Positions 37,257 through 47,815 of a stretch of DNA of 50,891 nucleotides are shown piece by piece (positions within the stretch are counted from its first letter, which is position 1; the number at the start of each line of letters is the position of its first letter). The notes beneath the pieces were generated by a model. The model searched no databases. It was given only the letters and a program-made list of their open reading frames with translations, and was not told where the DNA came from. Location: positions 1-50,891 of the forward strand of contig JAAYGT010000090.1 in assembly GCA_012727555.1 (NCBI GenBank). Reading direction: 5' to 3'. Origin of the DNA: Alcaligenaceae bacterium (GTDB lineage: Bacteria > Pseudomonadota > Gammaproteobacteria > Burkholderiales > Burkholderiaceae_B). The position numbers and the translations under genes were made by a program.

Positions 37257-39491
37257 CGCAGTCCCGGCAGACGGCAGCCCGCCATCGAGCCCGCGCATTT
37301 CCTGGCGAATCAGACTGGCGGCCTTGACCATCTGACGCACCGGATACGCAAGGGCAGCCAGCTCCCCCTCGGTCTCGATCGAAACCGGAGGATCAGCGTC
37401 CTGATCATTCAAAAAGCGCCCGACGGCATCCAGCGATTTCTGCAGCCCCTCCGGAACGGCAGGCAGTGATGCCAGAATAGGCACCGCCGAGGCCAGCTGC
37501 AAGGCCAGCGCGTGGTGCTGGAGCAGCAAATTGTTCAATGCCGCCACGTTACGCTGCTGCCTTGGGGGCTCGTCCATCATGCGGTAAAAGGCCGACGCAA
37601 AGTTGCCAAACGCAATGTGCATGTTCTTGCGCGCCACCCGCCAGTTCAATTCCGCCTCGTGCTGTTCCGACTCAAGCCCGCACAGGTTGCTTGCCGAAGC
37701 CCCCTGCTGTCGTGCCTGCACACAACGACGCGACAACGCGGCATACAGCAAGCCGGTTCGCAGCATTTCACGGCTGGCACGCTGGGTGGCCGCTGCCAGC
37801 GACGGCATGAAGCTGCGCTCCCACCAGGGCAATATGTAACTGGCCATCAGGGCCAACACACAGCCAAGTACCGTGTCGGCCAACCGCTCGCCCACCACAA
37901 AACTGCTGGCCGGCGCTGTGAAGTGAAAGGCAAGCAACACAAACAAAGTATTGAAAACGGCCGAAATCATGAAGTTCACCTGAATCAGGCTGTAACCCAG
38001 CACCGATGAGGCAATCAGCAAAAGAAGATAGATCGTGGGATTGTTGGTCAGGTGAAACAGCACAAGTGCCAATACACAGCCAATGACAGTGCCGATCAAC
38101 CTGAACCCGTTGCGCTGGCGTGTCAGAGCAAAACCGGGCTTCATGATCACCAGAATGGTCAGCACCACCCAGTAGCTGTGCGACGACAGGTCGGGCACAT
38201 AATGACGCACGAACGGCGCATGCTCCAGCAACGTTGTCACCATCATGGCCAGACTGGCGGCAATGGTGACGCGCAATGCATAGCGGCAATGTGAAGAATC
38301 AAGCCGCAGATTGCTGGTCAGGCTGCCCACGCGCCAGCTCTGACGGGAAATGAACCGGTTCAGCGAGGCCTGCAAACGCAAATCCACAATTTCGGTGGCT
38401 TCGGGGTTCGAGACATGATCAGCGATACGGTCAACCAGACGGGCAGCATTGCGCAAACGCCGCAAAATCTGTACCAGCAAGGCGTAAACTTCAGGTTCAT
38501 CGGCTTGCAAGCCATCGCGACGAAAGTTTTCCAGCTCAAACTCGAAAGCACGCAGTTCCGCCTTGGCACTGTGACGTTCGCGTATGCGCTTGTCGCGGGC
38601 AATGTTCAGTGCAATCTGCGACAAATTGGCCGCCAGTTTGCGCAGCGCGTCGCGGGCAAACACCAGCGTGTCGCTTTCAGGCAAGCGCCGGCGCAGCGTG
38701 GCGTAATCGGTTTGAGTGGCTACCAGGGTATCCAGCAGCGCCACCATGTCGATGAACACATTGAGCGATGCAGCCCGGAGCCGGTCGCTGCGTCGTTGGT
38801 CGCCACGGGGTAATTCACGCAATACCGTATCACGCGCCGACTGATGCGCTTCGGTCATGGCCGACTGCGCCCGGATCAACTGACGGTAGTTGGCGTCCAT
38901 GTCGGTGTTGATGTCGTAGAACAGCGCGCGTGCGTTCACGTAGTCGGCGGTTGCGAACAAGGCAACCGACAGGGTTTGCTGGTCTTCGCGGTGCCACAAA
39001 ATGCGGTGTGTGGCGTAACTGAAGGCAAAATAAAACAAACCGCCCATCAGGGAATAGGTGGTGTGCACCAGCACATCGGCTGGCGCAAGCGGTATGCGCA
39101 TGGTTAAGGTCATGACCAGCAAGCAGGCAAACCCCAGCAAGCCCCCCTGCTTGCCAAACACCGTGAACATGGAAAAGAAAAAGCACAGTACCGGCACCAG
39201 CAGCAGGATCGCGAACGTCGAAGACGAGGCAAGACCTGTCAACGCCACCGTGAGCGACCCGAGCAAAATGGCGGCCAGCATGCCATTGGTACCATACCGG
39301 CGCGGACCACCGGGCTGATCGATGATGGCCACACAGGCGGCGCCGAACGCCGCCACCATGCCCGCATGCAGGTTGTGAAAAAACAGCAGGAAGGCAATCG
39401 GCAAGGCAAGCACACCCACCGCCTGGCGGACACCACTGAAGAAATGATGACTGAAAATGAAACGCTGGAGCTGGGGAAGCGAGGCATTCAT
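37218..39491 (-). CDS. FUSC/YccS-type inner-membrane protein
   Basis: The 757-residue protein has the FUSC layout. An N-terminal membrane domain of about six helices (residues 20-165) is followed by a long cytoplasmic region of about 240 residues, a second membrane domain (residues 405-550; SYWVVLTILVIMKPGFALTR is the FUSC-like signature), and a C-terminal cytoplasmic tail. This matches YccS/YhfK-type proteins and the aromatic acid exporter-related FusC family, suggesting efflux, though no function is proven. No membrane-fusion partner is adjacent, unlike the AaeAB type. It is divergent from ilvI and its 3' end overlaps yaaA by 39 nt. Confidence 0.86.
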   Translation of the reverse strand: MNASLPQLQRFIFSHHFFSGVRQAVGVLALPIAFLLFFHNLHAGMVAAFGAACVAIIDQPGGPRRYGTNGMLAAILLGSLTVALTGLASSSTFAILLLVPVLCFFFSMFTVFGKQGGLLGFACLLVMTLTMRIPLAPADVLVHTTYSLMGGLFYFAFSYATHRILWHREDQQTLSVALFATADYVNARALFYDINTDMDANYRQLIRAQSAMTEAHQSARDTVLRELPRGDQRRSDRLRAASLNVFIDMVALLDTLVATQTDYATLRRRLPESDTLVFARDALRKLAANLSQIALNIARDKRIRERHSAKAELRAFEFELENFRRDGLQADEPEVYALLVQILRRLRNAARLVDRIADHVSNPEATEIVDLRLQASLNRFISRQSWRVGSLTSNLRLDSSHCRYALRVTIAASLAMMVTTLLEHAPFVRHYVPDLSSHSYWVVLTILVIMKPGFALTRQRNGFRLIGTVIGCVLALVLFHLTNNPTIYLLLLIASSVLGYSLIQVNFMISAVFNTLFVLLAFHFTAPASSFVVGERLADTVLGCVLALMASYILPWWERSFMPSLAAATQRASREMLRTGLLYAALSRRCVQARQQGASASNLCGLESEQHEAELNWRVARKNMHIAFGNFASAFYRMMDEPPRQQRNVAALNNLLLQHHALALQLASAVPILASLPAVPEGLQKSLDAVGRFLNDQDADPPVSIETEGELAALAYPVRQMVKAASLIRQEMRGLDGGLPSAGTASGSASEDLLIRG

Positions 39492-39650
39492 GGTGTGGTG
39501 AAATCAACGAGTGAAAAATGTGTCGACAAAGTGTGAGGGCCAACATTGCAAGGTGCAGAACAAACCCGGTACGCCGACAGCCGCCAGTTGATCGAAGCCC
39601 CAGGCTCAGACACCATTCTGGTGTTTTTACACCACGTTTGCCACCGCTAT

Positions 39651-39679
39651 TTGCTGAAAATTCCATAAAAAGCTAAAGT
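39651..39679 (+). promoter_or_regulatory. Candidate ilvI promoter
   Basis: -35 TTGCTG (39651-39656) and -10 TAAAGT (39674-39679) are spaced by 17 nt. Transcription would begin near 39686, just before the first leader hairpin. The match is moderate. Confidence 0.45.
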
Positions 39680-39691
39680 AGCGTGTTGTTT

Positions 39692-39755
39692 CGCCCGGTT
39701 ACCCCGGGCGCGGCATGCAGGGCTCTGTTGTACCGGGTTATCCGCCCGGTTTTTT
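39692..39755 (+). promoter_or_regulatory. Attenuator-like hairpins in the ilvI leader
   Basis: Hairpin 1 pairs CGCCCGG (39692-39698) with CCGGGCG (39704-39710). Hairpin 2 pairs ACCGGG (39732-39737) with CCCGGT (39745-39750) and runs into six T, so it is terminator-like. The second arm of hairpin 1 can instead pair with the first arm of hairpin 2, giving the mutually exclusive set known from amino acid attenuators. A short frame starts at ATG 39715 and has Val-Val codons (GTTGTA) just before hairpin 2. It lacks a good ribosome site, so leader-peptide control is inference. Confidence 0.45.
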
Positions 39756-40013
39756 GCGCCTTTTACTACTTTGCTGTTGGCCGCGTCAAAAGCGTGTGTT
39801 GCCAAAGCTTCCGTTTCTACCTCACCGCATTTGTGCAACGGCACAAATGTTCGTGGTGCTCTTCGATGAACACGCGTTGTGGCGGCAAGGTGGCTGGGTG
39901 GCAGGGTTCCGTGAACCTTAAAGCGCCAGTCGTGTTGCATGGTCCGTGGCAAAGGTTCGGGTCATGGTGGCCAATCGGGGAAGCCTCACGGGTTACGAAA
40001 GGAATTTCAAATC

Positions 40014-41735
40014 ATGGAACTCAATGGCGCCGATATCGTCGTGCGCTGCCTTGCCGAAGAAGGTGTTGATCACGTTTTCGGTTATCCCGGCGGTGCTGTA
40101 CTGTACATCTACGACGCAATCTACAAGCAAGAAAATTTCAAACATATTCTGGTTCGTCACGAGCAGGCTGCCGTGCACGCAGCAGACGCCTATTCGCGCT
40201 CGTCGAACAAGGTGGGGGTTGCGCTGGTTACCAGTGGCCCTGGCCTGACCAACGCGGTCACCGGCATCGCCACCGCGTACATGGACTCCATCCCCATGGT
40301 GATCATCAGCGGCCAGGTACCCACCCACGCCATCGGTGAAGACGCCTTCCAGGAATGCGACACCGTGGGTATCACACGCCCCTGCGTCAAACACAACTTC
40401 CTGGTCCGCGACATCAAAGACCTGGCCGAGACCATTCGCCGCGCATTCTATATTGCACAAACCGGCCGTCCAGGCCCTGTTCTGGTCGATATCCCCAAAG
40501 ACATCACGGTGGCCACCTGGCGCCACAGCCCCAAACGCGGCGATGTCAAAATGCGCTCCTATGCGCCGGTCACCAAAGGGCATCAGGGCCAGATCAAAAA
40601 AGCCGTGCAAATGATGCTGGGCGCCGAACGCCCCATGATCTACTCCGGCGGTGGTGTTGTTCTGGCCGATGCGGCTGCCGAACTGCGCCAGCTGGTTGAA
40701 CTGATGGGCGCCCCCTGCACGAACACGCTCATGGGTCTGGGCGCGTTCCCGGCCTCGAACGACAAATTCGTGGGCATGCCCGGCATGCACGGCACCTATG
40801 AAGCGAACATGGCCATGCAGCACTGCGATGTCCTGATCGCCGTTGGCGCACGCTTCGATGACCGTGTCATCGGCAACCCCAAACACTTTGCCCAGAACGC
40901 GCGCAAGATCATTCACATCGACATCGACCCCTCCTCCATTTCGAAGCGGGTGCGTGTCGATGTCCCCATCGTGGGCAGCGTAAAAGACGTTCTGCAGGAC
41001 ATGATCAGCATGTACCAGGCGGCCGCCACCGAAACACCCCAGAACAAAACGGCGCTTGCCAACTGGTGGCAACAAATCAACACCTGGCGCCTGAAAGAAT
41101 GCCTGTCGTACGAAAGCTCCGACACACTCATCAAGCCCCAGTTCGTCATTGAAAAACTGTGGGAAGTGACCGGCGGCAATGCCTTCGTCACGTCCGATGT
41201 CGGTCAGCATCAAATGTGGGCTGCCCAGTACTACCGTTTCGACGAGCCGCGCCGCTGGATCAACTCCGGTGGCCTGGGCACCATGGGGGTAGGCCTGCCT
41301 TACGCCATGGGTGTTCAAATGGCCAACCCCGATGCCCAGATCGCGGTCATCACGGGCGAAGGCTCCATCCAGATGAACATTCAGGAACTGTCCACCTGCA
41401 AGCAGTATGGCCTGACACCCAAGGTGCTGTGCCTGAACAACCGTTATCTGGGCATGGTGCGCCAGTGGCAACAAATCGATTACGGCTCGCGCTATTCGGA
41501 ATCGTACGTCGATGCCCTGCCCGACTTCGTCAAACTGGTGGAAAGCTACGGCCATGTGGGCCTGCGCATCGACAAGCCGGCCGATGTCGAACCGGCCATT
41601 CGGGAAGCTTTCGGCAAACACAAAGATCGCCTGGTTTTCCTTGACTTCATCACCGACCAGACCGAAAACGTCTGGCCCATGGTCAAGGCAGGTCGCGGTC
41701 TGACCGAAATGCTGCTTGGCGCAGAAGACCTGTAA
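40014..41735 (+). CDS. ilvI: Acetolactate synthase large (catalytic) subunit
   Basis: The 573-residue ThDP enzyme makes acetolactate or acetohydroxybutyrate, the first shared step of valine, leucine and isoleucine synthesis. It shows the catalytic Glu in RHEQAAVHAADAY, the FAD-binding centre, GARFDDRV, and the ThDP/Mg motif region TGEGSIQMNIQEL followed by NNRYLGMVRQW. The metal motif reads GEG where GDG is commoner; I recall this form in related Burkholderiales, so it is probably functional. The start at 40014 has AAGGA about 10 nt upstream. It lies 11 nt before ilvH. Confidence 0.96.
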   Translation: MELNGADIVVRCLAEEGVDHVFGYPGGAVLYIYDAIYKQENFKHILVRHEQAAVHAADAYSRSSNKVGVALVTSGPGLTNAVTGIATAYMDSIPMVIISGQVPTHAIGEDAFQECDTVGITRPCVKHNFLVRDIKDLAETIRRAFYIAQTGRPGPVLVDIPKDITVATWRHSPKRGDVKMRSYAPVTKGHQGQIKKAVQMMLGAERPMIYSGGGVVLADAAAELRQLVELMGAPCTNTLMGLGAFPASNDKFVGMPGMHGTYEANMAMQHCDVLIAVGARFDDRVIGNPKHFAQNARKIIHIDIDPSSISKRVRVDVPIVGSVKDVLQDMISMYQAAATETPQNKTALANWWQQINTWRLKECLSYESSDTLIKPQFVIEKLWEVTGGNAFVTSDVGQHQMWAAQYYRFDEPRRWINSGGLGTMGVGLPYAMGVQMANPDAQIAVITGEGSIQMNIQELSTCKQYGLTPKVLCLNNRYLGMVRQWQQIDYGSRYSESYVDALPDFVKLVESYGHVGLRIDKPADVEPAIREAFGKHKDRLVFLDFITDQTENVWPMVKAGRGLTEMLLGAEDL

Positions 41736-41746
41736 GGAGCCCACTC

Positions 41747-42238
41747 ATGAAACACGTCATTTCCATTCTTCTGGAAAACGAGCCGGGCGCATTGTCGCGC
41801 GTTGTGGGTTTGTTTTCGGCGCGCGGCTACAACATTGAAACCCTCACGGTCGCCCCCACCGAAGACAGCACACTGTCGCGCATGACCATCGTTACCAAGG
41901 GTTCCGATGAAATCATCGAACAGATCACCAAACACCTGAACCGCCTGATCGATGTGGTGAAGGTGGTCGACCTGACCGAAGGCGCCCACATCGAGCGCGA
42001 GCTCATGATGATCAAGGTGCGCGCCGTCGGCAAGGAACGCGAAGAACTCAAGCGCATGGCCGACATCTTCCGTGGTCGCATCATCGATGTCACCGACAAG
42101 GTCTACACCATCGAACTGACCGGCGACCAGGAAAAGATCGAAGCCTTCATCGGCGCGCTTGACCGCAGCGCCATTCTCGAAACCGTGCGCACAGGCGTGT
42201 CCGGCATCGGTCGCGGCGAGCGCGTACTCAAGCTGTAA
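41747..42238 (+). CDS. ilvH: Acetolactate synthase small (regulatory) subunit
   Basis: The 163-residue ACT-domain protein activates the catalytic subunit and confers valine feedback inhibition. The N-terminal ACT domain reads HVISILLENEPGALSRVVG, with the RGYNIETLTVAPTE loop; the C-terminal domain has RGRIIDVTDKVYTIELTG. The length is that of E. coli IlvH. AAGGAG lies 7 nt before the ATG, directly after the ilvI stop. Together with ilvI it forms the enzyme. Confidence 0.97.
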   Translation: MKHVISILLENEPGALSRVVGLFSARGYNIETLTVAPTEDSTLSRMTIVTKGSDEIIEQITKHLNRLIDVVKVVDLTEGAHIERELMMIKVRAVGKEREELKRMADIFRGRIIDVTDKVYTIELTGDQEKIEAFIGALDRSAILETVRTGVSGIGRGERVLKL

Positions 42239-43366
<1,128 letters not shown>

Positions 43367-43453
43367 TTGTTGAAGCATTGACCGGGTCCTTGAAGGTCGG
43401 ATCGCCGCACACGGCGGCATCTTCTTAAAGAGCCCGGCCATTCAGCGCAATTC

Positions 43454-43489
43454 AAAGCCCCGCCGGCACATATGCCCTGCGGGGCTTTT
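43454..43489. terminator. Bidirectional terminator between ilvC and the GGDEF-EAL gene
   Basis: AAAGCCCCGC and GCGGGGCTTT form a 10-bp stem with a 15-nt loop; four T follow on the plus strand. The A-rich left arm gives a shorter T-run on the minus strand. It is placed between two convergent genes. Confidence 0.8.
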
Positions 43490-43553
43490 CAATGCGGGCA
43501 ACTACCCTTCAGCCACCGCGTGAACAACCCCGTTTTGAACCACAACTCAGCGT

Positions 43554-45212
43554 TCAGCGTGCATGGGCAACCAGGGCTTGAGCAGACGCCGAAGAGCCCG
43601 ACTGGACCGTGTCTGTGCTGTCACCCGACAACAAAGCCAGGATCTCGTGCGCCGGCATGGCGCGTGCAAAATACCAGCCTTGATACGAATTGCAGCGGTG
43701 TTCCTGCAGGAAACGCAATTGCTGCAGTGTTTCAATGCCTTCGGCCACCACTTCTTTGCGCAGGGAATGGATCAGGCTGATGATGCCCTGAACCAGACGT
43801 TCATCATCGCTGCTTGCCCCCAGACGCGATACAAAACTGCGATCGATCTTGACCCGGTCAACAGGCAGCATCTGCAAATAGGACAAGGAAGAATAGCCCG
43901 TACCAAAGTCATCAATGGCCAGCTGAAAGCCACACTGCGCCAGCGTTTTCATGATTTCACAGGCCTGCTCCGGATTCGACATGGCACTGGATTCGGTCAG
44001 TTCCAGTTCCAGCATGTCAGGCGTCAGACCATGGCGCCGGATCAGGCCCTGGAGCTTGTCGACCAGAAATTCATGGTGAAACTGCTGCGCCGTAAGGTTG
44101 ACCGCCATGCGCAGCGACACCCCCTGTGACCGCCACTCGGCCAGTTGGGCACACGCCTTTTCAAGCACCCAGTCACCCAGCGCATCGATCAGGCCGGTCG
44201 TTTCAGCCAGGGCAACAAACTGGTCGGGGGGCACAAACCCCAGTTCGTCGTCGGTCCAGCGCAACAAGGCCTCGACCGCCACCACCTGGCCGGTCTCGAG
44301 ATCGACCTGGGGCTGATAGTGCAGCTGCAAGGCATGCGCTTCAAGCGCAAGCAACAGGCGGTCATACATGCGCAGACGCCGGTGCAGGTTCAGGCTCATT
44401 TCAGGCGAATACAGCACATGGCGATTACGGCCTGCTTCTTTGGCATGATGCAGGGCCAGATCGGCGAAGCGCATGAGCGTTTCTGTATCGTTTGCATCGG
44501 CAGGGGCCAGGGTGATACCGGCCGAGGCACTGAGCTTGAACTCGCAGGAATTTTGCAGGAAAGGACGGGAGAACGTTGCAAGCAAACGCTCGACGATCGG
44601 ATGCACACACCCCGGGCCGTCGAGACTGGACAACAAGACCATGAATTCGTCGCCGCCAAGCCTGGCCAGAAGGTCGGTGGGGCGCAACACCGTTCGCAGG
44701 CGGTTGGCCACCTGAACCAGCAAGAGATCGCCCGTATTGTGCCCGTAGCTGTCATTGACCGACTTGAAGTGATCGAGATCGAGCATGACCACCGCTACCG
44801 TACGCTGCTGCACCAAGGGCCTGCCCAGTTCTTCATTGAGTTTGCGCACAAACTGCCAGCGGTTTGCCAGACCGGTGAGGCTGTCGTGGGTTGCCTGGTA
44901 ACTGACACGCTGTTCAAGCGACTTCAAGGCGCTGAGGTCACGGACAAACGCAATGACGCAGGTTTCACCCTGCCATGTGCACGGGCTCAGGGAGACATCG
45001 ATCGGAATGGACTGACCGTCGCTGCGCTGCATGAAAAAATCAACCCCTTTTTGCCCCATGGACCGCTGCACGGGATTCTGCAGATAGCGCTGCATCAAGC
45101 CCTGATGGTGCCCCCGCATACCGGCCGGAAGCAGCCGGTCAAGCCCCTGACCCACCAGATCGCTGTGGGTATAGCCCGTCATGCGCAGCAAAGCCTGGTT
45201 AGCCCGCACCAC
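43554..45212 (-). CDS. PAS-GGDEF-EAL c-di-GMP signalling protein (N-terminus probably frameshifted)
   Basis: As read, the 552-residue protein starts inside a PAS domain (VRANQALLRMTGYTHSDLVG). A diguanylate cyclase domain follows with intact GGDEF (residues 186-190) and an I-site RPTD at 177-180. The EAL domain has EALLRW at 314-319, ELTESSAM, AIDDFGTGYSSLSYL and DRSFV, so both domains may be active. The start of the PAS domain lies in another frame: upstream of 45212 the minus strand encodes NGIRVTRKTG, which would precede VVRANQ if one base were restored near 45220. Likely starts for the full protein are at 45298 to 45340. The present reading begins at a GTG with no ribosome site. The two membrane helices common in such proteins are absent. 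Confidence 0.8.
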   Translation of the reverse strand: MVRANQALLRMTGYTHSDLVGQGLDRLLPAGMRGHHQGLMQRYLQNPVQRSMGQKGVDFFMQRSDGQSIPIDVSLSPCTWQGETCVIAFVRDLSALKSLEQRVSYQATHDSLTGLANRWQFVRKLNEELGRPLVQQRTVAVVMLDLDHFKSVNDSYGHNTGDLLLVQVANRLRTVLRPTDLLARLGGDEFMVLLSSLDGPGCVHPIVERLLATFSRPFLQNSCEFKLSASAGITLAPADANDTETLMRFADLALHHAKEAGRNRHVLYSPEMSLNLHRRLRMYDRLLLALEAHALQLHYQPQVDLETGQVVAVEALLRWTDDELGFVPPDQFVALAETTGLIDALGDWVLEKACAQLAEWRSQGVSLRMAVNLTAQQFHHEFLVDKLQGLIRRHGLTPDMLELELTESSAMSNPEQACEIMKTLAQCGFQLAIDDFGTGYSSLSYLQMLPVDRVKIDRSFVSRLGASSDDERLVQGIISLIHSLRKEVVAEGIETLQQLRFLQEHRCNSYQGWYFARAMPAHEILALLSGDSTDTVQSGSSASAQALVAHAR

Positions 45213-45431
45213 GTTAGGCCTGTTTTACGGGTGACCCGAATGCCATTTTTTTCAATAACCCCCCGCCCAAAACCGCTGAAGTTGCACAAAAGCACCATGC
45301 TTTGTTCTATCACAATGGTTTTGTTCATTTTTACGGTCATAATGCACTTCAACCTGAAGAAACAGTCTGCGACTGTTCTGCGCACCTGATTCCCCCGCAT
45401 CCCGTTTTCACACTCCCTCTTGCTTGAAGCC

Positions 45432-47066
45432 ATGTCTGAATCACACCCTCTTCCCTCCAGCTCGTTTTCCCCGCGCAACTGGCGCATTGGCGTCCGCCTG
45501 ATGGCGGGTTTCGGGTTACTGATCGTCATGATGCTGTCCATCGTTGCACTCGGTGCCTTGCGCATCGACAGCCTGGCCGACACCAATGCCGAACTGATTG
45601 ATTCCGACTGGGCCAAGGCCAAGGCCGCCAATTCACTGCTGGCCATTTCCCAGGCCAACGGGCTGCGCACGCTTGAAATCTATGCGTCTGAAGACCCGGC
45701 CTACCGCGCCAACCAGCGCACTAAGCGCGCTTCGGCCATTGAAACCTTCAACAACAACTACCGTTACCTTGACCAGTCGCTGAAACTTCCGGAAGCCCGG
45801 AAAATGCTGGCTGAAATGCATGAGGCCCGCATGATTTATCTTGCGTCGGGCGACAAGGTGTCGGAACTGATTGAAGCCGGCAACCGCCCGGAAGCCTATA
45901 AAATCCTTCAAAGCACAACGCTGCCCCAGCTTGAAATCATGCAGGCCCGGCTCAACAGCCTGGTCAAGGTCGAAGATGATCTTGTGGTCAAGGCCGGTCA
46001 GCAGGCTACCGCAGACGCCAACAGCGCCCTCTGGATGCTGCTTGCATTGGGTGCCGCTGCCTTGATCATTGCCTTGGTCATGGCGGGCTGGATCACCAAA
46101 TCCATCACGGCTCCCCTGCGCCGTGCCGTGGAAATTGCCCGTGCTGTTGCCGGTGGCGATCTGCGCAGCCGCATTGATGTCACCTCCCTCGATGAAACAG
46201 GCCAACTGCTGCAGGCCCTGAAAGACATGAACAACAGCCTGAACGGCATTGTTCAGCGCGTACGCAAAGGCAGTGACTCCATCGCGACTGCTACCCACCA
46301 GATCGCCGCCGGTAACCTTGATCTTTCGTCGCGCACTGAAGAACAGGCAGCGGCCTTGCAGGAAACTACGGCGTCCATGCAAGATCTTTCCGGCACAGTG
46401 AAGCAAAACTACGACAGCGGTCGCCATGCCAACCAGCTGGCCGAACAGGCCGCACAAGTGGCGCTGCGGGGTGGTGAGGTGGTGTCCCAGGTTGTCCAGA
46501 CCATGGAAGACATCAATACCTCGTCCAGCAAAATATCCGACATCATCGGTGTCATTGACTCCATCGCCTTCCAGACCAACATTCTGGCCCTGAACGCCGC
46601 TGTTGAAGCCGCCCGCGCCGGCGAACAAGGCCGTGGCTTTGCCGTGGTGGCCAGTGAAGTGCGCAGCCTGGCCAGCCGCAGCGCCCAGGCCGCCAAAGAA
46701 ATCAAGGCCCTGATCGAAGCATCGGTCACGAACGTCAGCGCCGGCAGCGAACTGGTTGAAAAAGCCGGCAGCACCATGGATGAAATTGTGGTCAGCGTAC
46801 GCCGTGTGGCCGACATCATGGGTGAAATCAGTGCCGCCAGCGAAGACCAGTCCCACGGCATTGACCAGATCAACCAGGCCATGCTGCAAATGGATCAGGT
46901 CACACAGTCCAATGCAGCGCTGGTCGAAGAGGCTGCTGCCGCCGCACAATCACTTGAACAACAGGCCCAGTCGCTGGTTGAGGCTGTCGGGGTGTTCAAC
47001 ACAGCCGACACCCCGGTGGCGCATCACGCGCAGGGCAAACAGTCTGTACTTGCCTTGCCTGCCTGA
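45432..47066 (+). CDS. Methyl-accepting chemotaxis protein with 4-helix-bundle sensor
   Basis: The 544-residue chemoreceptor has a first membrane helix at about residues 22-42, a periplasmic four-helix-bundle sensor of about 150 residues, a second helix at about 198-222, a HAMP domain ([20 protein letters not shown]) and a long cytoplasmic coiled coil. The hairpin tip carries the universally conserved [29 protein letters not shown]. It should signal to CheA/CheW. The C-terminus (QSVLALPA) lacks the NWETF-type CheR tether. The ATG at 45432 is preferred. A bacteriohemerythrin gene follows after 36 nt in the same direction, so the pair may respond to oxygen or redox state. Confidence 0.95.
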   Translation: MSESHPLPSSSFSPRNWRIGVRLMAGFGLLIVMMLSIVALGALRIDSLADTNAELIDSDWAKAKAANSLLAISQANGLRTLEIYASEDPAYRANQRTKRASAIETFNNNYRYLDQSLKLPEARKMLAEMHEARMIYLASGDKVSELIEAGNRPEAYKILQSTTLPQLEIMQARLNSLVKVEDDLVVKAGQQATADANSALWMLLALGAAALIIALVMAGWITKSITAPLRRAVEIARAVAGGDLRSRIDVTSLDETGQLLQALKDMNNSLNGIVQRVRKGSDSIATATHQIAAGNLDLSSRTEEQAAALQETTASMQDLSGTVKQNYDSGRHANQLAEQAAQVALRGGEVVSQVVQTMEDINTSSSKISDIIGVIDSIAFQTNILALNAAVEAARAGEQGRGFAVVASEVRSLASRSAQAAKEIKALIEASVTNVSAGSELVEKAGSTMDEIVVSVRRVADIMGEISAASEDQSHGIDQINQAMLQMDQVTQSNAALVEEAAAAAQSLEQQAQSLVEAVGVFNTADTPVAHHAQGKQSVLALPA

Positions 47067-47102
47067 GCCTGCACACAATAACCAAGAGGAGAAAAAACAC
47101 CG

Positions 47103-47540
47103 ATGGCATATTTCGAATGGGCCGACGACATGGTGATCGACAATGGCCCCATCGACGAAGATCACCGCAAACTGGTTGACCTTGTCAATGAACTGCACAC
47201 GGCAACCCGTGAAGGCAAGGGCCGCCTGATTATCGGGCGTTTAATGGAACGGCTGGTGGCCGATACTGATGAACACTTGAGGCGCGAAGAACAGATCATG
47301 GCGCTGGCTGGCTTTCCCAGCCTTGAAGGCCACCGCAAAGGGCACGATGCCTTTGTCAACGACCTGCGCGACCTGCAGAAAAAAATGCAGGAAGGTCAGG
47401 TCACGGTTGCTGCACAACTGTCCATGGTGCTGCGCGACTGGCTTTCAATTCACATTCGCCGCAACGACAAAGAATTGCGGTGCTTTGTGGAAAAGCAAGA
47501 GCGCGAGAAACGGCGTGCGCAACTGGCGCTGAAAGGCTGA
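47103..47540 (+). CDS. Bacteriohemerythrin
   Basis: The 145-residue protein is a single hemerythrin domain that binds O2 at a di-iron site. Ligand candidates are His21 (DEDHRKL), His58 and Glu62 (DEHLRREE), His77 and His81 (GHRKGHD), His117 and Asp122 (HIRRNDKEL), matching the family pattern. A strong AGAGGAG lies 12 nt before the ATG. Located just behind the chemoreceptor gene, it may deliver oxygen or act in oxygen sensing for chemotaxis; in Methylococcus and Desulfovibrio such proteins are linked to O2 delivery and aerotaxis. The partner here is inferred only from position. Confidence 0.92.
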   Translation: MAYFEWADDMVIDNGPIDEDHRKLVDLVNELHTATREGKGRLIIGRLMERLVADTDEHLRREEQIMALAGFPSLEGHRKGHDAFVNDLRDLQKKMQEGQVTVAAQLSMVLRDWLSIHIRRNDKELRCFVEKQEREKRRAQLALKG

Positions 47541-47815
47541 GCCTTAGGGTTTTCCAGGATCAGGACGTTCAGCACGGGGCCGGAAGGCCGTTATTTCACG
47601 GTCTCCCGGGTAATCTGCACCACGAACCCGGCCAAACTCGAAAGCAGCGCATTGCGGCCGGCAAACGAACAAAAACGCGACAAAACCACGACAAAGAACA
47701 TCAAACGGTGCCTGCAAAAGGAAAATCAGTGGTAGCGTATGCAATGCGAAACGGGTTCCGCCGTTCCCGGGTGCCCGACGCGTCAGCATCCACTTCCCCG
47801 ATTAAAGGACACTCG

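Larger units (their letters stand above)
39492..40013. other. 522-nt divergent region between FUSC gene and ilvI
   Basis: No protein-coding gene is supported, although several open frames cross it. It contains a candidate ilvI promoter (39651-39679) and hairpins resembling an attenuator (39692-39755), leaving about 260 nt of further leader before ilvI. The leader beyond the hairpins has no consensus riboswitch I recognise. Confidence 0.5.

Noticed and set aside
39588-39668. Ile/Leu/Val-rich short frame (ILVFL near its start) as the ilv leader peptide
   Set aside because: It ends before the likely transcription start near 39686 and starts with a TTG lacking a ribosome site, so it would not be in the mRNA.
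39993-41744. A 583-codon open frame on the minus strand opposite ilvI
   Set aside because: It is entirely antisense to a clear acetolactate synthase gene and arises from its codon bias. It shows no domain of its own.
45633-46949. A 438-codon minus-strand frame opposite the chemoreceptor gene
   Set aside because: It is a shadow of the receptor coding strand, rich in His, Phe and Gly as such shadows are, with no start signal.
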